Below, in pieces: positions 32,092-43,058 of a DNA stretch of 64,000 nucleotides. Within the stretch, counting starts at the first letter, position 1; each line of letters opens with the position of its first letter. Under the pieces are notes generated by a model. That model saw only the letters and a list, made by a program, of their open reading frames with translations. It did no database searches and had not been told where the DNA came from. Source of the stretch: Micrasema longulum (lineage: Eukaryota > Arthropoda > Insecta > Trichoptera > Brachycentridae); contig JAGVSM010002944.1 of NCBI GenBank assembly GCA_022494885.1, forward strand, positions 124,001 to 188,000. The letters are read 5' to 3'. A program made the translations under genes and the position numbers.

Positions 32092-32255
32092 CACAACAAC
32101 AGGCCAGGAGGCCTAATTACTGTGGTGAATTACATCACAGAGCACCCAGGCTTGAGAAAAATCACATTTTATTTTTGTGTTCTCACCGGGAATCGAACCC
32201 GGAACCTTCCGTCCGTGAGTCAAGCGTCTTGACCACTACACCACGGAGGCCGCCG
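32092..32255 (-). mobile_element. SINE-2, full-length
   Basis: On the reverse strand: CTCCGTGGTGTAGTGGTCAA, GGGTTCGATTCCCGG, CTCAAGCCTGGGTGC, GCCTCCTGGCCTGTTGTTG, with an A-rich tail represented by the T-rich run before 32092. Confidence 0.8.
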
Positions 32256-33291
32256 AATTACAATTAATCCGTTCTGCGTTGGTTTTGACTAGTAAATCAA
32301 ATGGACGGCGAATGAGCGGCTAAAAATTATTTAGAGTACGAATGTTGATGGGTGCAGAAAACGAGAAAGACCGAGAAAGACGACCGAATCTGACAAATAC
32401 TTGACGGTGCATGAGAAGTTGTATTAATGAAAAGGAAGCGAGGTCAATATGTAAAGACAGTGATATAGGAAACGACGTGATGTTTTTTTTTTTCTAAAAA
32501 AAGTTTCGTTTAATTTCCTAAGTTTTTTTGCCTTCAGCCTCTAAAAGAATTTTCACAATGATCAATGTGAAAAGAAAGTAAAACGAAGAGTGTATGAAAG
32601 AAATGCTTAAGTAAAAACACCCTGACGTTTTGAGAATACTTGCGCGTGTGGATTTTTACAAAATACTGGATTTGGTAAATGCATCAATACTACTCGCGAC
32701 GCACAAACCATTACTTGAAAGTTTAAGTCAATTCCCTAGAACGAATTTTTCCAAAAGTTCCACAGATCTGTCCGGTACGGCAGACAGCAGGCAGCAGACG
32801 CGTCATACGACGACCTAGCTTACGTGCAAACTGATTCTTCTACAGGAATCAGGCCCCCGTATCCATCTTCCCTAGGTCTACAGACGCTCGCTCTAATCCC
32901 GCCAAGCTGCCGATCATACCTGGCGAATCGTGACTTTCGCCCACGCGAATCATAAAGAATGAGACGTCTGTGTTTTTTGTCTGTGGTTTTTTTGCGCTTT
33001 AATCTTTCTGTCGGGGCGATTCGGCAAAACAAATTGTTTTTATTTAGTCTTCCAATAAGTCCAAAGGCCAACGATTTCGTTGCAAGTCTGTCTGCCATCG
33101 TTTCTTGCATATTTTTACGTTCCGCTAATCAACGCGTCAATGTTTGTTATTGAATACGTTTTAGGTAATATTAAAATGTCTGCTGTCTACACGACGAATT
33201 TGAACACGAATCGATAAATGAGGAAGTTCAGTGAATATTTTTCAAAAAAGATCAAAAAAAATATTTTTTCAATTTTTATATTCATTTATTT
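32256..33291. other. No gene recognised
   Basis: Short frames on both strands at 32630-33153, of balanced composition, without motifs. Confidence 0.4.
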
Positions 33292-33500
33292 TACAGAAAC
33301 AGTCAACAATGATATAACATCAAAAAGATACGGTTTAAAGACAGACCCGCGAAGTTACTAAATAAAAAACATATATATAAAATTGTGGTACAACAAAAGG
33401 GTGTATTTGTGTGTGTATTTGTATGAGGGTGAGAATGTAGAGGTGTGTTTGTGTGTATTTGTGTGGGAGTAGGTGTTCATGTGTGTTTGTGTTGTCGTAT
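33292..33500 (-). mobile_element. LINE-J 3' end
   Basis: Reverse-strand counterpart of 25110-25388: GATACGGTTTAAAGACAG, GCGAAGTTACTAAATAAAAA, TTGTGGTACAACAAAAGGGTG, then GTGT-rich tracts. Confidence 0.65.
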
Positions 33501-33591
33501 TATATTATCAGCATTGATTTTTTAAAGTTTTCTATTTCTGAAATAACTCTGCGTGTGACGTCAGAGGTTCCGCTTATTCTCGATCAGTTCT

Positions 33592-33800
33592 GCCCATCGG
33601 TCCATTGACGGCAAGCAAACCGAAAATCTTCCATAACTCTCTTATCGTTGGGTGATTCATATAAACTAGTTCGACGCCGTTCAAAGTACATAGTTCGTTT
33701 TTATTAAAATATTTTTTGTTATTTTTTTCGTACATTTTCAGGAAACTATACCGTACAATTTTATGCTTCAATTTTCACCGCGCGCAAGAAAACATTTATT
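33592..33800 (-). repeat. M5 dispersed repeat
   Basis: CTCTTATCGTTGGGTGATTC, CGACGCCGTTCAAAGTAC and CATTTTCAGGAAACTATACC match 15966-16088 and 49832-49985. Confidence 0.55.
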
Positions 33801-34274
33801 GTATCCAATTTCCTGTAGAGCTAAAAATTGGGTCAAACGTCAAATGTTCAATCCAAATCTCATTACGGAAAAAATGTGACTTTTAATATCTTCTAAACTA
33901 TTTATTAATCCTGGAGGTAGTAAATACAAGTTCATGAAAATATTAAAACGTTTAAAATTTTCGTCTGTTTTCGTTGAATCTTGAATTAAATCATTATAAA
34001 ACTAATAATTTACAATACAGTGTTACGAAGTGAATGCCGATTCAATAAATAATAGAATCTTGAATTCTCCATCCGGACTTTCTTATCTTTCCAATACTTT
34101 TCCAATTATCTATACAATAGATTTGAAATCTAACAAGCAAACACATACAGAAATTAGCATCACGTCTCGTACTTAGTGGAGTTGTCGGGCCGGGGCGCAC
34201 CGGAGCGGCGGCGGCGCTCCGGCACTTTTTATCTGAGCGGAGCGGCGCTCCGGCTCTGGTCAGGAACAAATATT
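33801..34274. other. No gene; GC-rich patch 34180-34260
   Basis: GAGCGGCGGCGGCGCTCC and GAGCGGAGCGGCGCTCCGG give repeated self-complementary GGAGCGC motifs, the sort of subterminal repeat seen in some hAT elements. No paired end was found. Confidence 0.35.
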
Positions 34275-34905
34275 ACGTTTCAAAATATATGTATATTGTT
34301 TTCAATGTTTGAAATATATATTTAAGAACCAAAATTTATTTACAAGTAATTCAAATAGATCAAGTCAAAGAAGGAATCGTGTGTTAGAAATACCACATTG
34401 TAAAACGAGGCTCACACAGAGACATGCATATTGTATAGGCCTAAAAATTCTTAATTCTTTTTTTACTGATAGTATTTCATTGATTTCAAACTTTCAAAAT
34501 TTTCCTTCTTTTAAAAAACTCGCACTATCCTGGATACAAACCAAAGATATGAACTCTTTTTTTCTATGATTTATTTGGTTGCCCTTTAATAATAAGGAAT
34601 ATTTTTATGTTTTTTAAAAATATTTTTTATTTTAATTTTTTAACCACTATAGAAAAAAATACCATATAATCTTTTACAGAATATTTTATTTTCTCTTTCT
34701 TATGTTACACAAAAATTATAACTGTCTATTTATTAGGTATAGGAGCAAAAATTCATTTACATTTCCTTGTATACCCACGAACAGGCCATGCCTTTGTGGG
34801 ATTTTTTTGTTTACTATTTTTACTGTCAATATGTATTTCATTGCTATGTAACTATCCTTTATTTTTTTAATACTGTGTTTTACCTCTTATGTTTATTGTA
34901 AAAAA
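34275..34905 (+). mobile_element. LINE-E C-terminus and 3' UTR
   Basis: The 86-residue frame 34309-34569 has FKNQNLFTSNSNRSSQRRNR, LEIPHCKTRLTQRHAYCIG and LKILNSFFTDSISL, then FKKLALSWIQ. It is nearly identical to 46990-47265. The 3' UTR includes the nested stem-loop at 34774-34800 (CCCAC/GTGGG around AGGC/GCCT) and an A-rich tail near 34900. Confidence 0.8.
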
Positions 34906-35564
34906 AAAACATCTAAAAAATATAAAAATAAAAAAATATTTCTGCTTAAGTCTCTTCAAACAATTCGAAATAAAACAACCGTATTTATTGCCGATAACTG
35001 GCAAAATTCTAAACATGTGTCCCCTCCCCCCCCTACCACTTCCCACCCACTTCCCCAAAGTTGTGGCGGTGCGCTCTGGTATTTTTTTATTCAGGACTAC
35101 ACCACAGCCCGTACTCGTATAAGTCGTATGTCCCACTCGATGTCGACTGAATCAGCTGTACTTACATTGTGTTTGTTTACAAACCGCCCAGAGAAAACAA
35201 CTTACATTCATTTAATCTGTTATGTGAGATTAACGAGGTTTAATTTTAATGAGACAAGAGGCGCCTGCTCACTGCTCACAACGAGTCCATTCGTGACTAT
35301 GTGCACCAATTATGCAGTCAATTACCTGATCATGTTGGTTGTATCATGAGCCAACTAATTGTTAATGCAAATCTGCGATAAGCTGAATGTCTTCGGTGCA
35401 CTTAACATGCTTCTCAGTGGGAAGAATATCGGATTAGAGAATTACTACTCGGGTATTAGGATCCAAAATTACTTGTCGCTGACGACGTCTTTTATCACTC
35501 GCCAGAAGAATTAAAAGTACTTAGAATGAATCAAACACCACCAGTCAACCGTTATATTATATAT
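34906..35564. other. No gene seen
   Basis: Overlapping frames at 34867-35349 on both strands have no motif. A C-rich run lies at about 35022-35045. Confidence 0.4.
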
Positions 35565-36095
35565 ATATTTTATTCTTTTATATTAACATACAGTACGGTT
35601 ACATTTTTTTTTTATTTATTTACAATTTAAAAAAACCCGTTAGGGTTGCATTAGAAATTTATTATTGTCTAGTCATTTTATGTCTCGTCTAGTCTAGTTA
35701 GTTCAGTCATCATGTACTTTTTCAGATTGATTTTAAATTTGTCTTCATTGAAAGTTTTCAAGTAGTAAGGTAGGTCGTTGTAGTGTTTAAGTCCATTATG
35801 TAGTATTTTTGACTGTCCTGTGTTTGTCTTTGCTTTTTCAATTTGATAGTGTTGTTGTTGTTTGGTGTTATATTTGTGTATGTCAGCATTTTTGACTAAT
35901 ATTATGTCGTCGTCTTGTATGTTTCCCAGTGTTATTTTGTGCACAATTTTAAAGGTCTCAATTTTAGTCAAGTAGTTTATGTCAAACTGGTGCGTTTTTT
36001 TGTACAGTTCAGTCGTAGAGGTCAGGCATGGTAGGTTGTATGTTAGTTTAAGAATTTTATTTTGTTGTCTTTGTATTCTTGTTATGTCTGTCTTG
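35565..36095 (-). mobile_element. LINE-H C-terminus and 3' UTR
   Basis: The reverse-strand frame, open from about 36090 to the stop before 35678, reads RIQRQQNKILKLTYNLP, LYKKTHQFDINYLTKIETFK, then HKITLGNIQDD and SKILHNGLKHYNDLPYYL. This is a LINE end (QNK.LKL.., L..L....KI...FKI...). The 3' UTR has AACCC/GGGTT at 35634-35647 and then an A/T-rich tail. Single copy here, but the frame is intact for about 135 residues. Confidence 0.7.
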
Positions 36096-36261
36096 TCTGT
36101 CGTCTTGTCTTGTTTTATATTTTACACAGTTAGACTTAACTCTAATGGACCAGTGAAATTTCAATATTATATTATAATTATATCTAAGGTTATCAATGAA
36201 CTATTTTTACATTATTAATATTTAAAACATTAACTTTGTGGTCAAACATTTAAATAAATGT

Positions 36262-36660
36262 TTTTGAATATTTGTATATAACCACTAAACGACTTTTCTA
36301 TGTCTACCGGTTTCGATTTACGTTGGAAGAACATCAAGAAATTTTGATATTCGTGTTAAAGAACATATGAGGTGTCTTCACAATAATAGTTTCTCTGTAT
36401 TCGCCAACCACCTAATCAATTTAAATCACGAGTTTCATAAAAATACAGGAGTTAAAATCTTACATACAAATAATAAAGGGTTAAAAGTAAATAATATGGA
36501 AATATTTCACATTAGGAAAGCTTTAAAAAATAATGTTCCTTTGATCAATAATCAAACAAACTTCCATATAGTCCTTTATACGATGTTCCACTGTAATGGT
36601 CACCCTATTAAACCTATTAAGCTTACCCCCTCCCTCCAACCCCTCTACTTTTTTCATTGA
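36262..36660 (+). mobile_element. PLE palindrome, left arm, with GIY-YIG remnant
   Basis: From 36325 the frame reads GRTSRNFDIRVKEHMRC and then FANHLINLNHEFHKNTGVKI and NNMEIFHIRKAL. This is the C-terminal GIY-YIG nuclease of Penelope-like elements (G-R...R..EH, A.HL...H, E...I.KA). Just upstream (36262-36325) is a reverse-oriented PLE tail with CCGGTTTCGATTTACG. Everything mirrors the right arm. Confidence 0.8.
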
Positions 36661-36734
36661 TTCTCAAACAAAATAATATTTTCATAATTTAATCAGTGCA
36701 TGTTTGTCCTCCACCGTTTTTCAACAGTTGTTTG

Positions 36735-37445
36735 AGAAATAGTTGAAAAAAGGTGGAGGAGATGGAAGGAGGGGGTGAGCTTAATAGGATAAAGGTGACC
36801 ATTACAGTGGAACATCGTATAACGGACTATATTGAAAGGTTATTTGATTATTGATCAAAGGAACGTTCTTTTTTAAAGCTCTCCTAATGAGAAATATTTC
36901 CATATTATTTACTTTTAACCCTTTTTTATTTATTCGTATGTAAGATTCAGTAGAAGTCATGATTTAAATTGATTAGGTGATTTGCAGAATCGGATGAATT
37001 ATTATTGTGAAGACACCTCATATTTTTTTAATTATTATTAATAAAACATATAATACAAAAATTACATATTATACTCCCAGGAGTTATTAAAGAAACTCAT
37101 TTGGGACCGTACATAAGAAAAAACATTTTTTTGACAATACATAATATCATACAAATTAATACATCCAAAATAAAAAGAAAACATTATTGTATAAGAAACA
37201 TAAAATACCATCTTATATAAACTACATTAATAATTATCACTATCAAAAAGATTTAAGAAATATTTTTTAATTGCGACACTTCTGGATTTTTTATTCAGTT
37301 TTTCGTGTCTTAGCTCATCAGGCAGTTTATTATATTCAGAATGGCCAATATTAAAAAAAAAAAAAATTGAAAATCAAAATTTCTTGTATCGAAACCGGTT
37401 GACACAGAAAAGTCGGTAAGTGGTTATATTTATACAAATATTAAA
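36735..37445 (-). mobile_element. PLE palindrome, right arm, split by a LINE tail
   Basis: 36735-37022 is the reverse complement of 36365-36660 (TAAGCTCAC, GACCATTACAGTGGAACATC, GAACGTTCTTTTTTAAAGCT, GAAGACACCTCATAT). After an inserted LINE-R tail, 37359-37445 resumes as the reverse complement of 36262-36350 (TCAAAATTTCTTG, TCGAAACCGGTTGACA, TAAGTGGTTATATTTATAC). Confidence 0.8.
37024..37358 (-). mobile_element. LINE-R C-terminus and 3' UTR nested in PLE
   Basis: The reverse strand reads HSEYNKLPDELRHEKLNKKS and VAIKKYFLNLFDSDNY, then stop. The UTR ends TATACTCCCAGGAGTTATT in + orientation and a TTATTAATAATAATT run. The same UTR end is at 53573-53660. Confidence 0.7.
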
Positions 37446-38455
37446 TAACATTTACTAGAAGTTTTTCTTCGTACATTTATTCGACGAAATACCGTAACTT
37501 TCTTTCTGTTTGGAAATTATTCGATTGCAATAAAAGTTGCGAAGAATCATACAGCTTAACACTTCTTGCGTATTTATTTGGTTTTATTCCAGACTAAACG
37601 GGCTTCCTTTTCACGCAAATCTCGATCTGACTCGATAGTATTTGTATCGCGAACGATTCTCGCGTTCACTACCTGAAACGACTGTGCTACGTATTAAGCG
37701 TCTAACTCAAAATCTCACGATTCGCAAGTTAGCACGTAAACTGATTCGAACACAATGCATGATGTAAGCATCGCTTTCGGCGCGCCGTACCTAGGCATAC
37801 CTATACGCTCCGCTATGTCCACGGGTTTGTCTACAGTCTACGAGGTTTCGGGTTTCGCAACTCGACCGTTCCCGGCTGTTTTTTATCCTGCCTCCGTTTC
37901 GCGAATCATTGTTGACGTGCCGCGGGTCGATGAACCCGGGACCCTCGCGTGACGCGGCCCATCGCCGGAGAGATTTCTTGCCATGTCACATTCGTGTCAT
38001 GTCACCCGGCTTTGTGTATGCGCAACACGCCACCTCAAATCAAAATATCACGCGAATGCAACCGCGAACCTGGAAATTCCAGCAATCATTTTTATTGTTT
38101 CGTTTAATTTGCCATAATGACACGCGAATTACAGGCGAAAAAAGACAGCCGATGCTGCGAGATTTCTTTTCCTCGGGTTTCTTTCCGCGAACGCCAATGT
38201 TAGACTGAAAAGAGTCGGATTTGAAGATGATGCGAATCTAAAGTCTTCATTGACTTTCGGAGCGGAGGTTAGACCGCCGCTATCCTCGGAAGGAATCACA
38301 GTTAACCGTGAGATTTGAAAGGTCGTTAGATCAGCGCCGGTAACCTTGATGCAACTCTACCGAGAGCCCATTCAATGTGTTATATTTATAGACGCGCATT
38401 ATGCACGGTCGCCTCGCATTGCGTAATGTAACGCCATATCGCATCGGTTGCCTAA
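37446..38455. other. CpG-richer region, no gene recognised
   Basis: From about 37590 CpG becomes frequent (for example TCGCGAACGATTCTCGCG) and the AT excess drops. Forward frames at 37755-37952 and 37909-38208 have no domain. It could be a regulatory island or an old exon-bearing region, but the sequence alone does not decide. Confidence 0.35.
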
Positions 38456-39052
38456 AAGGCCATTTACACGTAGACAATACAATATTGTTTTGTCCCAGAA
38501 CTTATACATTGTCCACGCGTAAACATAAACAGCAATTTGTGGGACAAAAGATTGTCCCGAAACATCGCCACCGAGATGGACGCCATGGACGGACAACGAT
38601 TACGGCCGCCAGCGGCATTGAGATATAATATATAGAGATGACACTCCATACAAATCCGAGCTAAAAAGTTGTCCCTAAAATAAAGGAAATGACCAGCAGA
38701 GGGAGCAAGTAAAAAGCACGGACTTTTGACATCGCTCTACTGTAAGTTCTATTCAGTATGTCGATCCCTTCCGCATACGCGTCACCTTTGTTTATCGTTT
38801 CACTATACGACCGACTAACTGCAATTTGAGTCGCTTCAAAAATCGCTCGAAAAACGGCAGCAGAAAAGAATCCTTTTTTAAAAATATTTTTCGTAAATTC
38901 GCTTGTAACAAACGCCGTCGTGTTTTCATTTTCGCCGCGCTCACGTGTGATCCGCGGCCGAATTTTCGTATTGTCCCAGCTGAGGCTGTTCACAGAGCTG
39001 GGACGTGGCAATATTGTCATATCTATTATATTGTCCACATGTAAACGGCTCT
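38456..39052. mobile_element. Harbinger-like MITE, 597 bp
   Basis: The left end AAGGCCATTTACACGTAGAC and the right end, AGAGCCGTTTACATGTGGAC on the other strand, match at 18 of 23 positions. TAA flanks both ends (38453-38455 and 39053-39055). GGCC-N-TTTACAC termini and a 3-bp TAA duplication are typical of PIF/Harbinger. Frames inside (for example 38661-39038 reverse) are not transposase-like. Confidence 0.65.
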
Positions 39053-39055
39053 TAA

Positions 39056-39599
39056 TGCCTTGTGTCTGTGTTTATCTGTGTCTAGTGTCTTGACTGCATA
39101 GTACGCCATTACTACACGCGCAGAATACCAACAACGCGGAAGCCTATGCTGTACACATAGAATAAAGAATAGTCGCTGTTCACTATAAAATATGGCCCGC
39201 GCGATGCCTCGGACCCAAATATGTAATCGCCAAAGCGGCATCCTCTCGGGACTATCTTTCATTATTACTAAATCATTGTATTTAGTTAGTCTCTTACTTT
39301 TCTGACAGGCGTGTGTGTGTTGAATGCAAAGCAGCCACGTTTAATATATTTTCAAGCGAGGCAATATGCATTACTTGCTCAAAGTAATAATGCGTGGACC
39401 TAGAGAGAAGCCCTATCACTATGTTTCATAGAACGCAAGCGATGTTGGTTTGTTGGTTTGTTGCTTAGCAACAAATTGGTAGCCATTTTATTTTGTTTGA
39501 CAACATAAACATAACGGTTCGATCGGATGTTTTTGTAGCTGTGCTTGGCTTTGTTGTAAATAACTCGGATATTTACGTTATAAAAAATAAAAATTGACT
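39056..39599. other. No gene recognised
   Basis: Composition falls back to AT-rich by about 39290. It precedes the second THAP-like start. Confidence 0.35.
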
Positions 39600-39674
39600 A
39601 TGGGGAATTGCAGTATGTTTGGTTGCAGCAGTAGGAGCGTCAAAGGTGTTAAAGGAGACAGTTTTCACAAATAA
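39600..39674 (+). pseudogene. THAP-like zinc finger N-terminus
   Basis: A 24-residue frame from ATG at 39600 reads MGNCSMFGCSSRSVKG then GDSFHK and stop. C-S-M-F-G-C gives the THAP C-x4-C pair, and DSFHK matches the S-F-H-K-F-P block that follows in THAP domains. The rest of the domain (second C-x2-H and AVPTIF box) is absent. No splice donor is visible right at the end. A truncated THAP gene or P-type transposase copy is the best reading. Confidence 0.5.
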
Positions 39675-40261
39675 TTGATTTAGAATATTTTCCCATAATT
39701 ACCATTGATTTTTGGCATTTATTGTCCCGACACGTGTTTAATGATGCTTAAAAACTTTCCTTATGTCATCATATTTACTTCAGATACTATTTTTCTCAAT
39801 TTACGAGATAAATTTGTGAATTAAAGTATGTGTACTGTTGATATTGACAGTTGATTACGGCCAATATGTCAGGGCCGCACTAGCCATCCATATAAAGTTT
39901 GAGTTTTTATCGAGTAGAGGTTGATTCAAATTTTTCTCGAAAATAGCAATTTCAACCTTCAAATCGCATCTCAAATGACGTGTCCAAAATTCAGGCAGCT
40001 ACGACTCGCCGTTTCGGAAATGTGACGGACAAACAAACAAACTCAATACAGGACTTTGGTTCCATGGAGTTGGGATTTATGTCTCAATAAATGTAACATA
40101 ATTATATCGCGAATAAAATGGATAAATATATTTTTTTAAATAAACACACACATGTATTTTTAGTTTTATAAAATAAATATAGGCGAATTATAAAAAATAA
40201 ATCAATATAATTCGTACAAAAATCGTATTGAACATATTAAAAATTATTTTCTAGACAATTA
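39675..40261. other. No gene seen
   Basis: AT-rich unique sequence with short unrecognised frames. Confidence 0.4.
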
Positions 40262-41100
40262 GATTTCAGAAATAATGTTTCATTCTCAAGTAGGACTGAG
40301 TCAGCTAATTTTCACAAGGTTCAAAATCTCGCAACTCGGCGTACCATGTTGGATATGAGCTTTCTATACAAAATTGTTAATAACGTAATTGATAGCCCAG
40401 AAATTGTTAGAGGCATTTCATATCGAGTCCCTGTCCGTAGAACTCGTCAATCTGTACTCTTCGACATTCCTAACTCAATGACTAATTATTTAAAAAAATA
40501 GCACTCTACGAAGAATACAGATTACCTATAATGACAGTTTTAGTGACATCGACATACTACATTGTAAATACCATATTTTTATCAGATCAGTTAAAGACAT
40601 TTTAAATTTATCTCCTGCTTGACTTTTAACTTTTATTTTGATTTTTAATTTTGACTTTCAATTTTAACTTTTTAATTTTAATTCTTAATTTTAACTTTTA
40701 ATTTAAACTTTTAACTTAATTTTAATTTAAACTTTTCATTTTAATTTTAACCTTTGCTTTTAATTTTAAACATTTGATTTCAACTCTTAATTTATACTTA
40801 CCTACATCTACTACCTGCATCGAATTATTTATTGTTGGTTATGATTTTTTACAATTAAATTGAAATGTTCATGGAAGCAGAGACAGAGGGAGGAAAGTAG
40901 AGTAGCTATACAATGTCTTCTCCTTTTTATGAACTTTTATGTAATATTTTCATTTTTACTTTTTTAGAATTAAATTATTTTTCCCCTCTCCTCCTGCATT
41001 CATTAGTGTGAAATCTGTAATTGGTCTTACTTTTTTATTGTTCTTTTGTACCTTGTTGTATATAAAGACTGTATGATTTCATTAATAAATAAATAAATAA
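40262..41100 (+). mobile_element. LINE-D 3' part
   Basis: The coding end HKVQNLATRRTMLDMSFLYK, NVIDSPEIVRGISYRVPVR and NSMTNYLKK matches the end of 41225-42740 (IIDNPEIMRSISIYVPDRR). The 3' UTR includes the low-complexity TTTTAATTTTAACT tract and GTATATAAAGACTGTATGAT, ending in TTAATAAATAAATAAATAA. Confidence 0.75.
40618..40805. repeat. Low-complexity TTTTAATTTTAACT tract
   Basis: About 13 imperfect copies of a 13-15-base unit (TTTTAATTTTAACT and variants) inside the LINE-D 3' UTR. Confidence 0.7.
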
Positions 41101-41224
41101 CCCTGCAATAATAAATACTCAGGTACATATTTAAAAACATTGACAATGCAAATTAATATCCATTTGGCAATTCTCGACTTGAGTACGGCCTATTGTTTTC
41201 CCGCAAACTGTAGCTAACTTAATA

Positions 41225-42740
41225 CCCAATAGTCATATAAAGGTTTTCCTACGTTTGGGCTCATCTATAGCTTGGCGCATTTTCGCTCTGAGATTGCCAC
41301 AGAGTGGGCAGTCGTACTATAGTCGGTATAAATGCACAATCTATTGTTATTCCAAATATCAATGAGAAAGACGTAGCTATGATCATAGATAGATTGAATA
41401 ATACCAATTCTCTTGGCCCAGATTTTTTTCTGACGTTCTTTTTTAAAGGATGCGTAGATTTTTTAAATGGGTGGCTTTGTTTTTATTAAATTTGTCATTA
41501 AATACAGGAGTCTTTCCAGAAATTCGGAAGATATCTAAAGTTACTCCTATACACAAGAGTGGCTCTAAGTCATCCGTAGAAAACTATAGACCTGTAGCTG
41601 TACTTTCAGCGCCAGCTAAGGTATTTGAAATTTTAATAAGTAAAATCATCGCTTCTCGAGTCGAGCCATTTATAATTGATGAACAACATGGGTTCAGGAA
41701 GGGTCGCTCGGTTGAAACAAATTTAATGATATTTACAGGCTGCATTAGATGCAGAACATCAGGTTGACTGTTCATATAATGACTTTGCCAAAGCCTTTGA
41801 TACAGTCAATCATGATGTTATGTTAAACAAGTTGAGTGAGATCGGTTTCTCGGATGGAATGCTAAAATTAATGGCGAGCTACCTCCGAAACCGAGATCAA
41901 TACGTTTCACATGGCTTGTTTGCATCAAAAAAATTCAATACCTACTCAGGTGTTCCCCAGGGATCCAACCTGGGTCCATTACTGTTCTCTTTTTTTATCA
42001 ATAATATTAAAAAAGTTGTAGTCAAATCGCGTTTTTTATTATTCGCGGATGACTTGAAGCTATTTTTGAGGGTTAAAACTTTGGATGATTTTCGTTCTCT
42101 CCAAACGGATATAATAAACGTATCTGAATGGGGAAGACGAAATAAATTATTGTTCAATATTTCGAAATGCTCAGTTATGTCTTTCACCAGGGCCCACAAA
42201 GCACTATTCTTCCGCTATAGAATGAATGACCAGAATCTTATGCGGATTGCGAAGGTTCAAGATCTAGGCATCACTTTTGTGAGTTCCCTGACATTTCATG
42301 ATCAGATAGAAACAGTTTGTAGTAGTTCATTGAAGATGTTAGGATTCGTCTTGCGTACTGCTAGGGTTTTTGGTAGTACACGAGTACTGAGAATTCATTA
42401 TAACTCGTTGGTGCGAAGTAGACTCGAGAGTGGCTCGATGATTTGGGGACCGTGTGAGCTGAAGTACTCTCTTATGGTGGTGAGGGTTCAGAAGAAATTT
42501 CTTCGGTTTCTCTACATGAAGGAGTGCGGATATTATCCATGGCTTTATCCCACTGAGTTCCTCCAGGGTATGCTTGGTTACAGCAGTTTGAAGACTAGAA
42601 GGAATGTGTATTTAACAACGCACTTATTTCAATTGTTGCGCGGTATTATTGACAACCCTGAAATTATGCGGAGCATTAGCATTTATGTTCCTGATAGAAG
42701 AAGTTATAATGTAAGGAAAAAATCTGATTGGGATCCATAA
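41225..42740 (+). pseudogene. LINE-D reverse transcriptase, three broken frames
   Basis: Three frames together cover RT domains 0-7 and the C-terminal domain. 41304-41489: LNNTNSLGPDFF. 41450-41767: KISKVTPIHKSGSKSSVENY, RPVAVLSAPAKVFEILI and EQHGFRKGRSVETNLM. Between frames: YNDFAKAFDTVNHDV (catalytic D). 41820-42740: SGVPQGSNLGPLLFSFF, LLFADDLKLF (catalytic DD), RRNKLLFNISKCSVMSF and VQDLGITFVSS. Active-site residues are present. Shifts near 41470 and 41740 inactivate it. LINE clade left open. Confidence 0.85.
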
Positions 42741-43058
42741 AAAGCTAATGTTGTTTGTCAACATTCAAAAACAAACTTTTTTTTAAACACAAAAACAACA
42801 CCTTCCATTTTTTTGTATTTGCATTCTCGTCAAATGCAACCCTGGTAGGTCGATGAAAAATATATGTAGGCTTCTTACTTTTTTTTCAAAGATTGAAAAT
42901 TGAAAATTTTAATATCTACGAACACGTACAGCGCAAAAATCAACATTTTGCTAAAAACTGCACGTTAATCTGTTAAGTCGTTTAGAAGTTTAGTGTCATC
43001 ACACGTACAGAAGAATTATATATATAAAGATAGAGGAAAGGAAGCATACTTAGAATAC
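42741..43058. other. No gene seen
   Basis: AT-rich spacer between LINE-D and LINE-A. Confidence 0.4.

Noticed and set aside
34180..34260. GC-rich GGAGCGC repeats as a hAT end
   Set aside because: No paired terminus or 8-bp duplication could be seen.
36100..36261. Leftward extension of the PLE palindrome
   Set aside because: No mirrored sequence was found beyond 37445; the homology ends at about 36262.
37755..38208. Overlapping forward frames in the CpG-rich region
   Set aside because: No start context, domain or codon signal that separates them from chance frames in GC-richer DNA.
38661..39038. 125-residue reverse open frame
   Set aside because: It lies wholly within the MITE, has no motif and overlaps a forward frame of similar quality.
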